64,000 nt of DNA from positions 248,001 to 312,000 of the forward strand of contig JADJPN010000003.1 in assembly GCA_016713235.1 (NCBI GenBank). Reading direction: 5' to 3'. The DNA comes from Hyphomicrobiales bacterium (GTDB lineage: Bacteria; Pseudomonadota; Alphaproteobacteria; Rhizobiales; Xanthobacteraceae). Every line of letters begins with the position of its first letter. The stretch's first letter is position 1. The notes beneath the pieces were generated by a model. The model did not search any database and was not told the origin of the DNA. It saw only the letters and a program-made list of their open reading frames with translations. The position numbers were made by a program, and so were the translations under genes. Positions 50,487-59,405 of this stretch are shown here, piece after piece.

Positions 50487-52069
50487 ATGAAAAGAAGCTC
50501 GAAACCAGTGCCATCCAACTCCGACCGCCGCCGGGCGGTGATGTATGCCCGCGTCTCCTCCAAGGAACAGGAGAAGGAAGGCTTCTCGATCCCGGCGCAG
50601 TTGAAGCTCCTCAAGGAATACGCGGCGGCGAACGGCTTCGCGGTGGCGCAGGAATATGTGGACGTTGAAACCGCCAAGCAGACCGGCCGCGTCGCCTTCG
50701 GCGAGATGGTCGCCTATCTCAAGGCGCATCCGTCCGTCCGCGTGATGCTGGTCGAGAAGACCGACCGGCTCTATCGCAACCTCAAGGATTGGGTGACGGT
50801 GGATGAGCTGAATGTTGAGATGCACTTCCCGAAGGAAGGTGTGGTGCTGTCGCGGGAGTCGCGTTCCTCGGAAAAGTTTATGCACGGCATCAAGGTTTTG
50901 ATGGCGAAGAACTACATCGACAATCTTTCCGAGGAAGCACGCAAGGGAATGCAGGAAAAGGCAGAGCAGGGAATCTGGCCGACCAAGTGCCCGCTGGGCT
51001 ATCGCAACGTGACCGGCCCGGACGGCAAGAAGATCATTGCGGTCGAACCGACACTGGCGCCAATCGTCGCGCGATTGTTCGAGTGGTATGCGCGCGGCGA
51101 TATTTCGTTGAAGGAAGCGGCGCGCAAAGCGCACACGCGGGCCTACTCTATCCCAAGAGCGGGGCCAAAGTGCCAGTCAGCACCATTCACACCATCCTGA
51201 GAAATCGACTTTATACCGGTTGGTATGAGTGGAACGGCAAGCTCATACAGGGCAAGCACGATGCGCTGGTACCGGTAGAACTGTGGGAACGAGTGCAGGG
51301 CGTGCTCGATGGTCGCTTCGCTAGGAAGTCCAAACGCGGCAAGCACGACTTTGCCTTCTCGGGTTTGATCGCCTGTCATGCATGCGGCTGCGCAGTGGTC
51401 GGCGAAATCAAGAAGCAACGCTACGTTTATTATCACTGCACCGGCTACTCCGATAAATGTCAGGGCAATCCGGCTTCGTGTCGTCGCAAATACGTCCGCG
51501 AGGAAGCGCTCGAAGCGCAGTTCACCGAATTGCTCGGGCGGCTACGCTTCGACGACGAGGTGCTGGAATGGGTGCGCGACGCGCTGCACGCCAGCCACGC
51601 CGACGAACGGCGCGAGCATGACGAGGCGATCAAGCGCCATCAAGTCGAACTCAAGCGACTTCAAGACCGTATCAACGCCATGTATGTCGACAAGCTCGAC
51701 GGGTTAGTGGACACGGCTTTCTGCGAACGAATGTCAAACCAGTGGCGCGAGGAGCAGAATCATTTGCCAGCGCGAGATCGATCGCCACCAGAGCGCCGAC
51801 AAATCCTACAAAGACGAAGGCGTTGCACTTCTCGATCTGGCCCGAAACGCGCAGGCGCTGTTCGGAAAGCAGGAACCGCGTGAAAAACGCCGGCTGCTCA
51901 ATTTCTTACTATCGAACTGCACCTGGAGGACGGGCAAGTGGTCGCCACCTTCCGCCAACCGTTTGATCTGTTGGCGGAAACCACAACCGCAGCCTCACAT
52001 ATATATGTGAGTGAGATAACGAAATCGGCGAAAAATGATATTTGGTTGGGGACTAGGATTCGAACCTAG
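50487..52069 (+). pseudogene. Large serine recombinase (integrase), frameshifted
   Basis: Site-specific recombinase of the large serine class. The catalytic resolvase domain opens AVMYARVSSKEQEKEGFSIPAQ, with the nucleophile at about S24, and has EKTDRLYRNLKD; the recombinase domain follows (KGMQEKAEQGIWPTKCPLGY), then in another frame from about 51150 VSTIHTILRNRLYTG, the zinc ribbon FSGLIACHACGCAVVG with YYHCTGY, and a coiled coil (residues about 375-430). Shifts near 51760 and 51925 lead to REKRRLLNFLLSNCTW and VVATFRQPFDLLAETT, and this frame ends at a TAG at 52067 inside the tRNA-Gln gene. Likely the integrase of the 36-52 kb element. Confidence 0.88.
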
Positions 52070-52115
52070 ATTGACGGAGTCAGAGTCCGCAGTTCTACCG
52101 TTGAACTATCCCCAA
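52043..52115 (-). tRNA. tRNA-Gln (anticodon CTG)
   Basis: A complete cloverleaf on the minus strand: acceptor TTGGGGA / TCCCCAA, D stem GTTC / GAAC, anticodon stem GCGGA / TCCGT with loop CTCTGAC, T arm CTAGG-TTCGAAT-CCTAG, and an encoded CCA (52043-52045). The anticodon CTG is at 52081-52083. The 3' end faces the integrative element, and the corrected recombinase frame stops within it, consistent with the tRNA being the integration target. Confidence 0.95.
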
Positions 52116-52372
52116 AGGATCCGAAAATCCGATCAAAAGAGCTTCCGGCTGGGCGCCCGACGGCCTTGCCGACGAAGCGCGGACCTTCTAGCCGACCCCG
52201 CCATGGCCCGCAACCAGCAGCTATACGCTTATTCCGCGGGCTGATTATCGGCCCCCGGCATCCTCGTCTGACTGGCGGCTCAGGAAATAGCCCGCCGCCA
52301 CGGCGCCGACCGCGAGGATTGGAGGCGGTCCCCTGATGCCAAAACGCTTCGGACCAGGAAAGGTTTCCGGCG
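52116..52372 (-). other. Gap between tRNA-Gln and the AI-2E transporter gene
   Basis: About 257 bases. On the minus strand 52245-52369 is open and reads TPETFPGPKRFGIRGPPPIL, then AVGAVAAGYFLSRQSDED, a short glycine-rich membrane-helix-like peptide, but no start codon is visible. It could be a small gene or a lost extension of the upstream transporter. The rest shows nothing. Confidence 0.35.
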
Positions 52373-53466
52373 TTAGCCGGGTAGCTTCATTTCATCTCTC
52401 GCCGCGAATTGGTTGATTATGACGATAATCACAATCAGGAGCGGTACGGCGAGCAGCGCCCGAACGGTCCCCACAACCACGCCCAGAAGGCGATGGAGAG
52501 GAAGATGAAAAGCGGGTTGAGGGTAAGCCGTGCACCGAGAATGGTCGGCGTCACGAACTGGCCTTCGACCGTGGACATGCCGATGAACAAGAGCGGCGCA
52601 ATGAGCGCCTGATAGAAAGAATTGAACGTGACCAGACCGACGCCGAGCAGCGTGATGATCATGGTCGCGGGACCGATATAAGGAACAAAGTTCAGTGTGA
52701 AGGCGAGCACACCCCAGACCCATGGGCTCGGCAGGCCGATGAAATAACACGCCGTGCCGACGATGATGCCGACGCAGGCATTGATGACCGTTACCGTCGC
52801 GATATAGGTCGCAAGGCTCGCTTCGACCGTATTCCAGATTCGGATCACGCGAAGCCTGGCTTCGCGTTCCGAGCCGAAACGCACGATGCTTTCTTTCAGG
52901 CGGTTGCGATTGGCGAGGAAGAAAAACAAAGTCCCGAAGAAAATCAGAAGCTGACCGACGGCCGGCGTCAACGACGCCAGCGCCGGTTGCATGACGCTGT
53001 TGATATCAAATCCGAGTGTTTTGCTTGCCGAGGGCGCGGCTCCGAATGCTTCGCGCAGCTTGTTCAGTGCTTCGAGTGGCGCATCGAAGATTACGAGTTT
53101 CTCGCGGAGGTTGGCGCCGATTTCCGGCGCGCGGACGATCCAGTCGCCGACCGGGTCCGCAATGAGAACGATGCCGATGGAAAACAGGCCGATATTGCCG
53201 AGGACGAGGAAAGCGGCTGTCGCTGCGTGCGGTATGCCGCTCTGCGCCGCGCGATTCGTAATCGGCGCAAGAATGGTGCCGATGACAAGGGCGAGTGTGA
53301 TCGGAAGAAAGACGCCGCGGCCATAGCTCAGCATGCCCATGAGCATGATCAGGAAAATGCCGATCAACGCGTATTGGGCAAACTTTGTCCGCGCTCCGGT
53401 GGGCGCACGCTCACCAATCCTGTCACGGAGTTCTTCGGCTGATTTCATGTAGGTGCGATCGTCCAT
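52373..53466 (-). pseudogene. AI-2E family transporter (PerM/TqsA-like), single frameshift
   Basis: A polytopic membrane protein of about 364 residues, with seven or eight helices. The family blocks are FLPITLALVIGTILAP, the central amphipathic region with EIGANLREKLVIFDAPLEAL, LLIFFGTLFFFLANRNRLKE, and the conserved WGVLAFTLNFVPYIGP. One base is missing near 52457-52461: the frame as written ends GRCSPYRS, whereas repair gives FGALLAVPLLIVIIVIINQF and a stop at 52373. I start at MDDRTYMKSAEEL (53466). Members export autoinducer-2 or act as antiporters; the substrate here is unknown. Confidence 0.85.
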
Positions 53467-53674
53467 AATGTGTCTTCTGGCCCGTGGCGGGCAGCGCCCC
53501 AAGCCTTGAAAGCTCATTGCGGTGGCATGGTGGCGCAGCCGCAAGGGCGAGGAAAGGGGTGGCTCGCCGGGCGGTTAACCAGTGAACCAATGGTCCTGTC
53601 CGGGCGCTAGCAACGCCGGAGCGGCGGTTTTCCGGTCGGGAAGCTGCCGCGCCCTGCGAATGGGTGTCAGGCGC

Positions 53675-53848
53675 ATGGGCTTATTGATCAACATTCTGAT
53701 CACGTTTCTTGTAATCGTTTTGATCCTTTATCTCCTTGATCGGCTACCCGTCGATGGCCGGACAAAGCAGATCGTCCGCATCGTCGTTATCATCATCGGT
53801 ATCCTTTATCTGCTTCACCATTTGATGACAGCGGGGCCAATTCCATAG
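53675..53848 (+). CDS. Small membrane protein, Thivi_2564 family
   Basis: A 57-residue protein starting MGLLINILITFLVIVLILYL, then the conserved hydrophilic turn DRLPVDGRTKQIVRIVV and a second helix. The pair of helices and the turn match the small proteobacterial family named after Thivi_2564. The ATG at 53675 places the first helix at the N-terminus; longer in-frame codons upstream have no hydrophobic or coding character. The function is unknown. Confidence 0.7.
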   Translation: MGLLINILITFLVIVLILYLLDRLPVDGRTKQIVRIVVIIIGILYLLHHLMTAGPIP

Positions 53849-53940
53849 CCTGTCGCGGCACCCCTTCGCCGCGCTTTCAAGCCATGGCCGCTCCGCTCCC
53901 GCTACGCTAGCATGAAGCGCAGCTTGGATCGGAGGGGACC

Positions 53941-54537
53941 ATGGCTGATTCAATTCTCTACCATGAAGCCAATCGCGCGTTGCAGGGTCGCTTTCAGAGC
54001 CGGGCGATTGCCGACCGGCTTGAGGAGAAGCTCGCGCGGACTGAATTCACCGCGGACGACCGGGCCTATATCGAAGGCGTCTATCTTTTCTTTTTAGCGA
54101 CCGCCGACGCCGACGGCCGCCCGGATTGCTCGTTCAAAGGAGGCCCGCGCGGCTTTGTGCGCGTGACGGCGCAGAACGAACTCGTGTTTCCCGACTACGA
54201 CGGGAACGGGATGTTCAAGAGCCTCGGCAATATCGACGCCAATCCGAACGTCGGTCTCCTGTTCATCGATCTGGAGAAACCGCGAAGGCTGCGCGTGAAC
54301 GGTACCGCGACAGTCAATCACGACGATCCGCTGCTCGCACAGACCGTCGGTGCGCAGTTGATCGTCCGCGTTGCCGCAAAAGCGATCTTCCCGAACTGTC
54401 CACGCTATATCCCGGCGATGACGCTAGCGGCTCCTTCGAAGTACACACCAGTCGCGGGCGCTGTGCCGGAAGAGCCCGGCTGGAAAAGCTTTCCGGACTT
54501 CAAGGACCACATTCATCCGCGTCATCCGACGGCCTGA
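53941..54537 (+). CDS. Pyridoxamine 5'-phosphate oxidase-like (split-barrel) flavoprotein
   Basis: A 198-residue split-barrel protein, with AGGGGACC before the ATG. Diagnostic stretches are FFLATADADGRPDCSFKGG, the FMN-phosphate loop region RGFVRV, LVFPDYDGNGMFKSLGNI, and NPNVGLLFIDLEKPRRLRV. This is the general-stress / pyridoxamine oxidase-like branch, which binds FMN or F420-like cofactors, and not PdxH, whose C-terminal RL.P motif is missing. The exact substrate is unknown. A single gene with its own ribosome site. Confidence 0.85.
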   Translation: MADSILYHEANRALQGRFQSRAIADRLEEKLARTEFTADDRAYIEGVYLFFLATADADGRPDCSFKGGPRGFVRVTAQNELVFPDYDGNGMFKSLGNIDANPNVGLLFIDLEKPRRLRVNGTATVNHDDPLLAQTVGAQLIVRVAAKAIFPNCPRYIPAMTLAAPSKYTPVAGAVPEEPGWKSFPDFKDHIHPRHPTA

Positions 54538-54677
54538 AATCTTTCCGCATTGCGGTCGCGAAGCGCTGATTTGCGCGGAAGCGCGGCACTGCCTAGACTG
54601 AGGGCAACGTAAAATCAGTAGCCGAAAGTTCGTCGAGCGCTCCGCTTTGCGCTCCGGTTTTCGGGGAAAGGCATGGC

Positions 54678-55772
54678 ATGGCGGACCAGCCGCGCGAGAG
54701 CGCGTCCGGACCACGACCAGCAGCCAAATCCGGCAGGCGCCGTCGCAGGCGCCGTGGACGCGGAGGCAAAGGGGCGGCGCCGCAAGCGCATTCGCCTCGC
54801 CACGCGCATTATGGCGCGCTCGATCTCGGGACCAACAACTGTCGGCTCCTGGTCGCAGCGCCCACGCGTGATTCCTTTCGCGTGGTCGATGCTTTCTCGC
54901 GGATCGTGAGGCTGGGCGAGGGGCTTTCGCGCACCGGAGAACTTTCCGGGGCGGCGCAGGATCGCGCGATCGCGGCGCTGCGAATCTGCGCGGCAAAACT
55001 CGACAGCAAAAAAGTTACGCGCACGCGTCTGATCGCGACCGAGGCGTGCCGCGGTGCGAGCAACGGTGCCGCTTTCATCGAGCGCGTTGCGCGCGAAACC
55101 GGATTGCAACTGGAAATCGTCAATCGCGAAACCGAAGCGAAGCTTGCCGCGAACTCCTGCGCGCCCTTGCTCGACCGCACGGCGGCGGGCGCGATCCTGT
55201 TCGATATCGGCGGGGGTTCGTCCGAGCTTGCGTGGCTCGGCAAGGCGAACGACGTCGACGGCGGCCCGCCGCTCGCGCCGGTGCAGGAATGGGATTCGAT
55301 GCCGCTCGGCGTGGTCACGCTCGCGGAGCGTTTCGGCGGCGAGAACGTCACGCCGGAAATTTTCTCCGCAATGGTGGAAGATGTCCTGCCGCGCGTGACC
55401 GCTTTCGCCGCGAAAGCGAATGGCGCGAACAACGGCGAGATCTATCTCCTCGGAACTTCCGGCACGGTCACCACGCTGGCCGGCATTCATCTTGATCTTC
55501 CGCGCTACGACCGACGCCGGGTGGACGGCATCTGGCTCTCGCGGGACGAAGTCACGAACGTGGTCGGCAAGCTCTGCGCGAGCAGCTATCAGGAGCGCGT
55601 TTCCAATCCCTGCATTGGCGCGCAGCGCGCTGATCTCGTGCTCGCGGGTTGCGCCATCCTGGAAGCGATCCGCCGGATATTTCCATGTGAGCGGCTCCGC
55701 GTCGCCGACCGGGGCCTGCGGGAAGGAATGCTGGTTGAACTCATGCGCGCCGACGGCGTATGGAGGCGCTAG
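54678..55772 (+). CDS. Ppx/GppA phosphatase family protein
   Basis: An exopolyphosphatase / pppGpp phosphatase homologue of 364 residues, shorter than E. coli Ppx because it has only the ASKHA core. A very basic N-terminal tail ([12 protein letters not shown], residues 18-30) precedes [16 protein letters not shown] (phosphate-1 motif), [23 protein letters not shown] and the phosphate-2 loop [12 protein letters not shown]; the late [15 protein letters not shown] is adenosine-motif-like. It is two bases before the rRNA methyltransferase gene rlmE, a pairing common in alphaproteobacteria. The basic tail might contact polyphosphate or RNA. Confidence 0.9.
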   Translation: MADQPRESASGPRPAAKSGRRRRRRRGRGGKGAAPQAHSPRHAHYGALDLGTNNCRLLVAAPTRDSFRVVDAFSRIVRLGEGLSRTGELSGAAQDRAIAALRICAAKLDSKKVTRTRLIATEACRGASNGAAFIERVARETGLQLEIVNRETEAKLAANSCAPLLDRTAAGAILFDIGGGSSELAWLGKANDVDGGPPLAPVQEWDSMPLGVVTLAERFGGENVTPEIFSAMVEDVLPRVTAFAAKANGANNGEIYLLGTSGTVTTLAGIHLDLPRYDRRRVDGIWLSRDEVTNVVGKLCASSYQERVSNPCIGAQRADLVLAGCAILEAIRRIFPCERLRVADRGLREGMLVELMRADGVWRR

Positions 55773-55774
55773 CG

Positions 55775-56461
55775 ATGGCTGACAAAAAAACACTTCCCGA
55801 GCGCGGCAAGATGCGCATCAAGTCGAAGAACAAGCGCTCGCATTCTTCGCATCAATGGCTCTCGCGCCAGTTGAATGACCCGTATGTCCGCAAGGCGCAT
55901 GCGGAAGGCTATCGTTCGCGCGCGGCCTTCAAGCTGGTCGAGATCGACGACAAGCATAAATTTCTGAAACGCGGCGCGCGGGTGGTCGATCTCGGCGCCG
56001 CGCCGGGCGGCTGGTCGCAGGTCGCGGCCGAGCGCATCGGCGTCGAAATAGGGCACGGCAAGATCGTTGCGATCGATCTGCTGGAGATTGAGCCGATCAA
56101 CGGCGTCGAATTCGCGCAGATGGACTTCAACGACGAGGACGCGCCCGAACGCCTGAAGGCAATGCTTGGCGGGCAGGCGGATGTGGTGCTGTCCGACATG
56201 GCAGCGAACACCATCGGCCATCGGCAAACGGATCACATCAAGATTGTAGCCCTCGTCGAAATGGCGGCAGATTTTGCGCGCGAAGTGCTGGCGCCGGGGG
56301 GCAGCTTTGTCGCGAAGGTGTTGCAGGGCGGCACCGAAGGCGAGTTGCTCGCGATGCTGAAGCGCGATTTCAAAACCGTGAAGCACATCAAGCCGCCGGC
56401 GAGCCGGAAGGATTCCGCGGAGCTTTACGTGCTCGCGACCGGATTTAGAGGCGAGAACTAG
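55775..56461 (+). CDS. rlmE: 23S rRNA (uridine-2552-2'-O)-methyltransferase RlmE (FtsJ/RrmJ)
   Basis: Methylates U2552 in the A loop of 23S rRNA late in 50S assembly. It has 228 residues from the ATG at 55775. The SAM motif is [15 protein letters not shown], and the K-D-K-E tetrad is visible as K in [11 protein letters not shown] in [12 protein letters not shown] in [11 protein letters not shown] and E in [12 protein letters not shown]. The basic N-terminal 30 residues ([14 protein letters not shown]) bind rRNA. The stop overlaps that of the convergent MFS gene by three bases. Confidence 0.96.
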   Translation: MADKKTLPERGKMRIKSKNKRSHSSHQWLSRQLNDPYVRKAHAEGYRSRAAFKLVEIDDKHKFLKRGARVVDLGAAPGGWSQVAAERIGVEIGHGKIVAIDLLEIEPINGVEFAQMDFNDEDAPERLKAMLGGQADVVLSDMAANTIGHRQTDHIKIVALVEMAADFAREVLAPGGSFVAKVLQGGTEGELLAMLKRDFKTVKHIKPPASRKDSAELYVLATGFRGEN

Positions 56462-57880
56462 GCCTGCGGCCCGCGCTCGGTGTTTTCCGCTTCCGGCGGG
56501 GGTGCTGCGATCAGTGAAGCGCCGGCATCGATCGGCAGCTTGATCAGCATGAAGATCGCGGTGAACGAGAAGGCCGCGACCACAAAGAACCCGATCGAGA
56601 AATCGCTGAGCAGGATTTCGTGCGAGCCGCGGGCATAGCGCAAGGAGCTCAATCACGATCGCGCCGAGCGCGACACCGGCGGAGATCGAAATCTGCTGCG
56701 CGACGCTCGTGAAGCTGGTCGCCTGGCTCATGGTCGAGGAGCCGAGATCCGCGAAGGCGAGCGAATTCAGGCTGGTGAATTGCAGCGAGCGGAAAAAGCC
56801 GCCGATGAACAGCACCGCGATAACGATGAAGTAAGGCGTGCCCGGCTGAAACAGGCCGCAGGCCGCGAGAAAAAGCGTCGCGATGACGGTGTTGACGAGC
56901 AGCACACGCTTTATGCCGAAGCGCCGCAGGATCGGCGCGGCGCTGGCGCGCATCAGCATCGCGCCGGCGGCGCCCGCGAACGTCAGCAGACCCGATTCCA
57001 GCGGCGACATTCCGAAGCCGAGCTGAAACATCAGCGGCAAAAGGAACGGCATCGCGCCGATGCCGATACGAAACAGCGAACCGCCGATCAGGCTCACCCT
57101 GAACGTCTGCACGGAAAGCAGCTTCAGATCGATCAGCGGCGCGGGATGCGTGCGCGCATGGCGCACGTAGAAATACATTACCAATGCGCCGACGACGATC
57201 ATCGAAGCCGAGAACCAGACCGGCAGCAGTTCCTGGCCGATGGTGGTGAAGCCGAAAGCGAGCCCGGTGAGGCCGATGCCGGAGAGAATGAAGCCCGCGA
57301 CATCGAGCGGCGGCACATGCTCTTCGCGGATATCCTCGATGTATTTCGTAGCCAACCAGAATCCGAGAATGCCGATCGGGATGTTGATCCAGAAAATCCA
57401 GCGCCAGTGAAAGAAGGTCGTGATGAAGCCGCCGAGCGGCGGGCCGATCATCGGGCCGATCAGCGCGGGGATCACGAGCCAGGCCAGCGCGGAGACGAGT
57501 TGATGCTTCGGCACCATGCGCAGGATCACGAGCCGCCCGACCGGCACCATCATCGCGCCGCCGATGCCTTGCAGGATCCGGTACAGCACCAGATCGGCGA
57601 GGCCGACCGCGAAGCCGCAGGCGAGCGAGCCGAGCGTAAACACCACGATGGCGGCACGGAAAACCGTGCGCGCGCCGAACTTGTCCGCCATCCAGCCGGA
57701 GATCGGAATGAAGATCGCGAGCGAGAGCAGGTAAGAGGTCAGCGCGAGTTTCAGCGCGATCGGGTCCACCTTCAGGTCGCGCGAGATTTCGGGGAGCGAG
57801 GTCGCAATGACGCTCGAGTCCACGTTCTCCATGAAGAGCGCGGTGGCGACGATGAGGGGGACGAGGACTTCGCGGCGCAT
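56458..57880 (-). pseudogene. DHA2-family MFS drug exporter (EmrB-like), single frameshift
   Basis: Proton-driven multidrug exporter. The first 400 residues are intact: ALFMENVDSSVIATSLPEI (family motif D1), GWMADKFGARTVF (motif A), LYRILQGIGGAMMVPVGRL (motif B) and PMIGPPLGGFI (motif C). Thirteen or fourteen helices would fit. Near 56640-56646 the frame shifts: as written the chain goes into unrelated arginine-rich sequence, whereas repair gives RYARGSHEILLSDFSIGFFV and a last helix FSFTAIFMLIKLPI, ending at 56458. The repaired length is about 474 residues. Confidence 0.87.
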
Positions 57881-57895
57881 GCGGGACTAGGGTGG

Positions 57896-57949
57896 GGTTC
57901 GCAAGTCCGTATGGTGTTCGACGAGCTTTGGTTTACGGACCTGCGAACC
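57896..57949 (+). repeat. Palindromic repeat, copy 1 (TTCGCA-N-GTCCGTA family)
   Basis: GGTTCGCAAGTCCGTA faces TACGGACCTGCGAACC across a 22-base loop. The same stem (TTCGCAGGTCCGTA .. TACGGAGCTGCGAA) recurs at 60350-60404. Directly after both copies or beside them stands the block CCACCAGTGATNCCGG (57952 and 60247). It lies upstream of the MFS gene and may be a mobile palindromic unit. Confidence 0.6.
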
Positions 57950-58083
57950 AAACCACCAGTGATTCCGGCCTTTGGAATAGCCTCCCGGGAACGCCCCGTC
58001 ACCCTTGGCGGCTCAAACCAGCCTTGCAGCACGCGCGAGGCTCACTACATGCGTGCCGGGACCCGGAAGGAGGCCCGCCGCCG

Positions 58084-58332
58084 ATGATCTACGTACTCGC
58101 TTTTTTCCTGCCGCCGCTTGGATTGCTTCTGAACGGCCAGGTCTTCGCGGCGGTCTTCAACGCCATCCTCTGGGTATTCTGCTTCTTCATCGGCTGGTTC
58201 GTCTGGCCGGTCTGGCTGATTCCGTCGGCGCACGCGATCTTTGCAATCGCCATGCGCAATGACGCGCGCCGCCACCGCGAGCTGGTCGACGCGATCGAGA
58301 AGCACGGCGCTCCGCCGGAGTGGAAGCGGTAA
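58084..58332 (+). CDS. Small two-helix membrane protein, YqaE/Pmp3-like
   Basis: An 82-residue protein with GGAGGCCC before the ATG at 58084. MIYVLAFFLPPLGLLLNGQ and FNAILWVFCFFIGWFVWPVW form two close helices with the FFLPPLG turn typical of the UPF0057 (YqaE/Pmp3) group. A charged tail (ARRHRELVDAIEKHG) follows, which ordinary 55-residue Pmp3 proteins lack. Members affect membrane potential under stress. Confidence 0.68.
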   Translation: MIYVLAFFLPPLGLLLNGQVFAAVFNAILWVFCFFIGWFVWPVWLIPSAHAIFAIAMRNDARRHRELVDAIEKHGAPPEWKR

Positions 58333-58993
58333 AGCAGGCACGATTTCTCCTTTCCGCGCTCTTTCGAGCCGGGGTTTGCGCAACGCACGCCGCCTAAAGA
58401 AAAAGGCGGCGGGGACGCCGGGGATTTTCCGATCCCCTCGGCCGCCTGCACGAAGAGAGAAAGTGCAGACGAGGTAGTCACCGCGAGGTCCGGAGAAATT
58501 CCCGGCCCGCCAGCGCTTGGCGTTTACGCCATTCGCGCCAACCACGCGCAGTGGGTTACGGCCTGCTTTGCATGACCCCCGGTGGACTTACCGAACTATC
58601 CACCGCTGGCGGACCTTCTCGACCTCGCTGTACTTGCGTTGGCACGCGTTCCCAACGAAGCCGCCAGAGGAAGGTCCTTGTGACGCGCGGTAGGCGCGCC
58701 GGAGCCAAGCAACTTCAGCCGCCGCATTTCGTCTCTCGCGTAAGAGACAAGACGCGGCCACCGCTTCCGGCCCACGCTTTGCTACGCGGTGCAAAGCGTC
58801 CTGTATTCGAGCCAGAACGCGCGCATTTTATTTCAGTGAGAGAGAGGTGGGGGTATTTATTTCGCGGAATTCGCGGAAGTGGTTGAAGAAATCGAGGAAA
58901 GCAACGCGCGCGAGAAAACGATTTCCCCGATTCAGGGACTTAGCTGTGCGCATGCGCGGTAATGCGGCGTGAGTGCGCTCGTATCTTCCTCTC
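58333..58993 (+). other. Non-coding stretch with hairpins
   Basis: No frame here looks coding. A hairpin with GCCGCC / GGCGGC arms around TAAAGAAAAA (58390-58411) and a GGGGAT / ATCCCC one at 58420-58438 follow the small membrane gene and could end its transcript. The remainder, about 58560-58850, is arginine-rich in every frame and could be a non-coding RNA or a decayed repeat; I see no firm identity. Confidence 0.4.
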
Positions 58994-59023
58994 GTCATTG
59001 CCGGGCTTGACCCGGCAATCCAT
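58994..59023 (+). repeat. Left palindrome flanking the GIY-YIG gene
   Basis: A 30-base REP-like unit: GTCATTGCC, the palindromic core GGGCTTGACCC, then GGCAATCCAT. It is the inverted counterpart of 59331-59360, differing only at two paired positions. Such units are very common in Bradyrhizobium-type chromosomes. Confidence 0.8.
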
Positions 59024-59032
59024 ACTGAATCC

Positions 59033-59322
59033 ATGCAAGGAGCATGGCTTTACATGCTTGCAAGTAAGCCGCGTGGAACACTTTATGTAGGTGTCACGAA
59101 TGATATTGCGCGGAGATTGAGCGAGCATCGTCAAGGCCTGAACGACTTCACGTCGCGTTACGACATCAGGTCACTCGTTTATTGCGAAAACCACGCGACG
59201 ATGCCGCTCGCGATCCAGCGCGAGAAAAAAATATCAAGCACTGGTCGAGAGCTTGGAAGATCGAATTAATCGAGAGTCAAAATCCGAAGTGGAGCGATCT
59301 TTCGAAAGATTTGCTTCGTTGA
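59033..59322 (+). pseudogene. GIY-YIG domain endonuclease, single A-run frameshift
   Basis: A small GIY-YIG protein of the YhbQ / UPF0213 kind, about 95 residues: WLYMLASKPRGTLYVGVTND (GIY and YIG replaced by LYMLAS and LYVGVT as in the family), then IARRLSEHRQGL and LVYCENHATMPLAIQREK. A run of seven A at 59225-59231 throws it out of frame; with six A it continues NIKHWSRAWKIELIES and WSDLSKDLLR to the TGA at 59320. It sits between two inverted palindromes, suggesting a REP-associated unit. Confidence 0.82.
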
Positions 59323-59330
59323 GCCACCTC

Positions 59331-59360
59331 ATGGATGGCCGGGTCAAGCCCGGCCATGAC
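59331..59360 (-). repeat. Right palindrome flanking the GIY-YIG gene
   Basis: A 30-base unit, reverse-complement of the left one except for a compensating T/G and A/C pair: on the minus strand it reads GTCATGGCC, GGGCTTGACCC, GGCCATCCAT. The paired change keeps the stem, which suggests selection for structure. Confidence 0.8.
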
Positions 59361-59370
59361 GAGTAGGTAA

Positions 59371-59395
59371 AATGCCCGGCACTAGGCCGGGCATT
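59371..59395 (-). terminator. Hairpin downstream of the enoyl-CoA hydratase gene
   Basis: A perfect 10-base stem AATGCCCGGC / GCCGGGCATT with a five-base loop, 11 bases beyond the stop of the minus-strand gene at 59406. The T-rich tract on that strand is short, so it is a plausible but not textbook intrinsic terminator. Confidence 0.6.
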
Positions 59396-59405
59396 GGGAA
59401 TTAAA

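Noticed and set aside
36061..52043. Prophage
   Set aside because: No capsid, terminase, portal, tail or lysis gene was seen.
52035..52244. Plus-strand frame reading GLGFEPRLTESESAVLPLNY
   Set aside because: It is the translation of the tRNA-Gln complement, a classic spurious call.
54615..55793. Open frame of 392 codons antisense to the Ppx/GppA gene
   Set aside because: No start context or domain, and it lies over well-conserved phosphate-binding motifs.
56780..58087. Open frame of 435 codons antisense to the MFS gene
   Set aside because: Almost entirely Arg/Glu/Asp/His, as expected from reading hydrophobic codons backwards; the MFS motifs on the minus strand are decisive.
58973..59032. 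GIY-YIG start at 58973
   Set aside because: These codons translate the REP-like palindrome (GLDPAIHT), a frequent false N-terminus; the domain begins at 59033.
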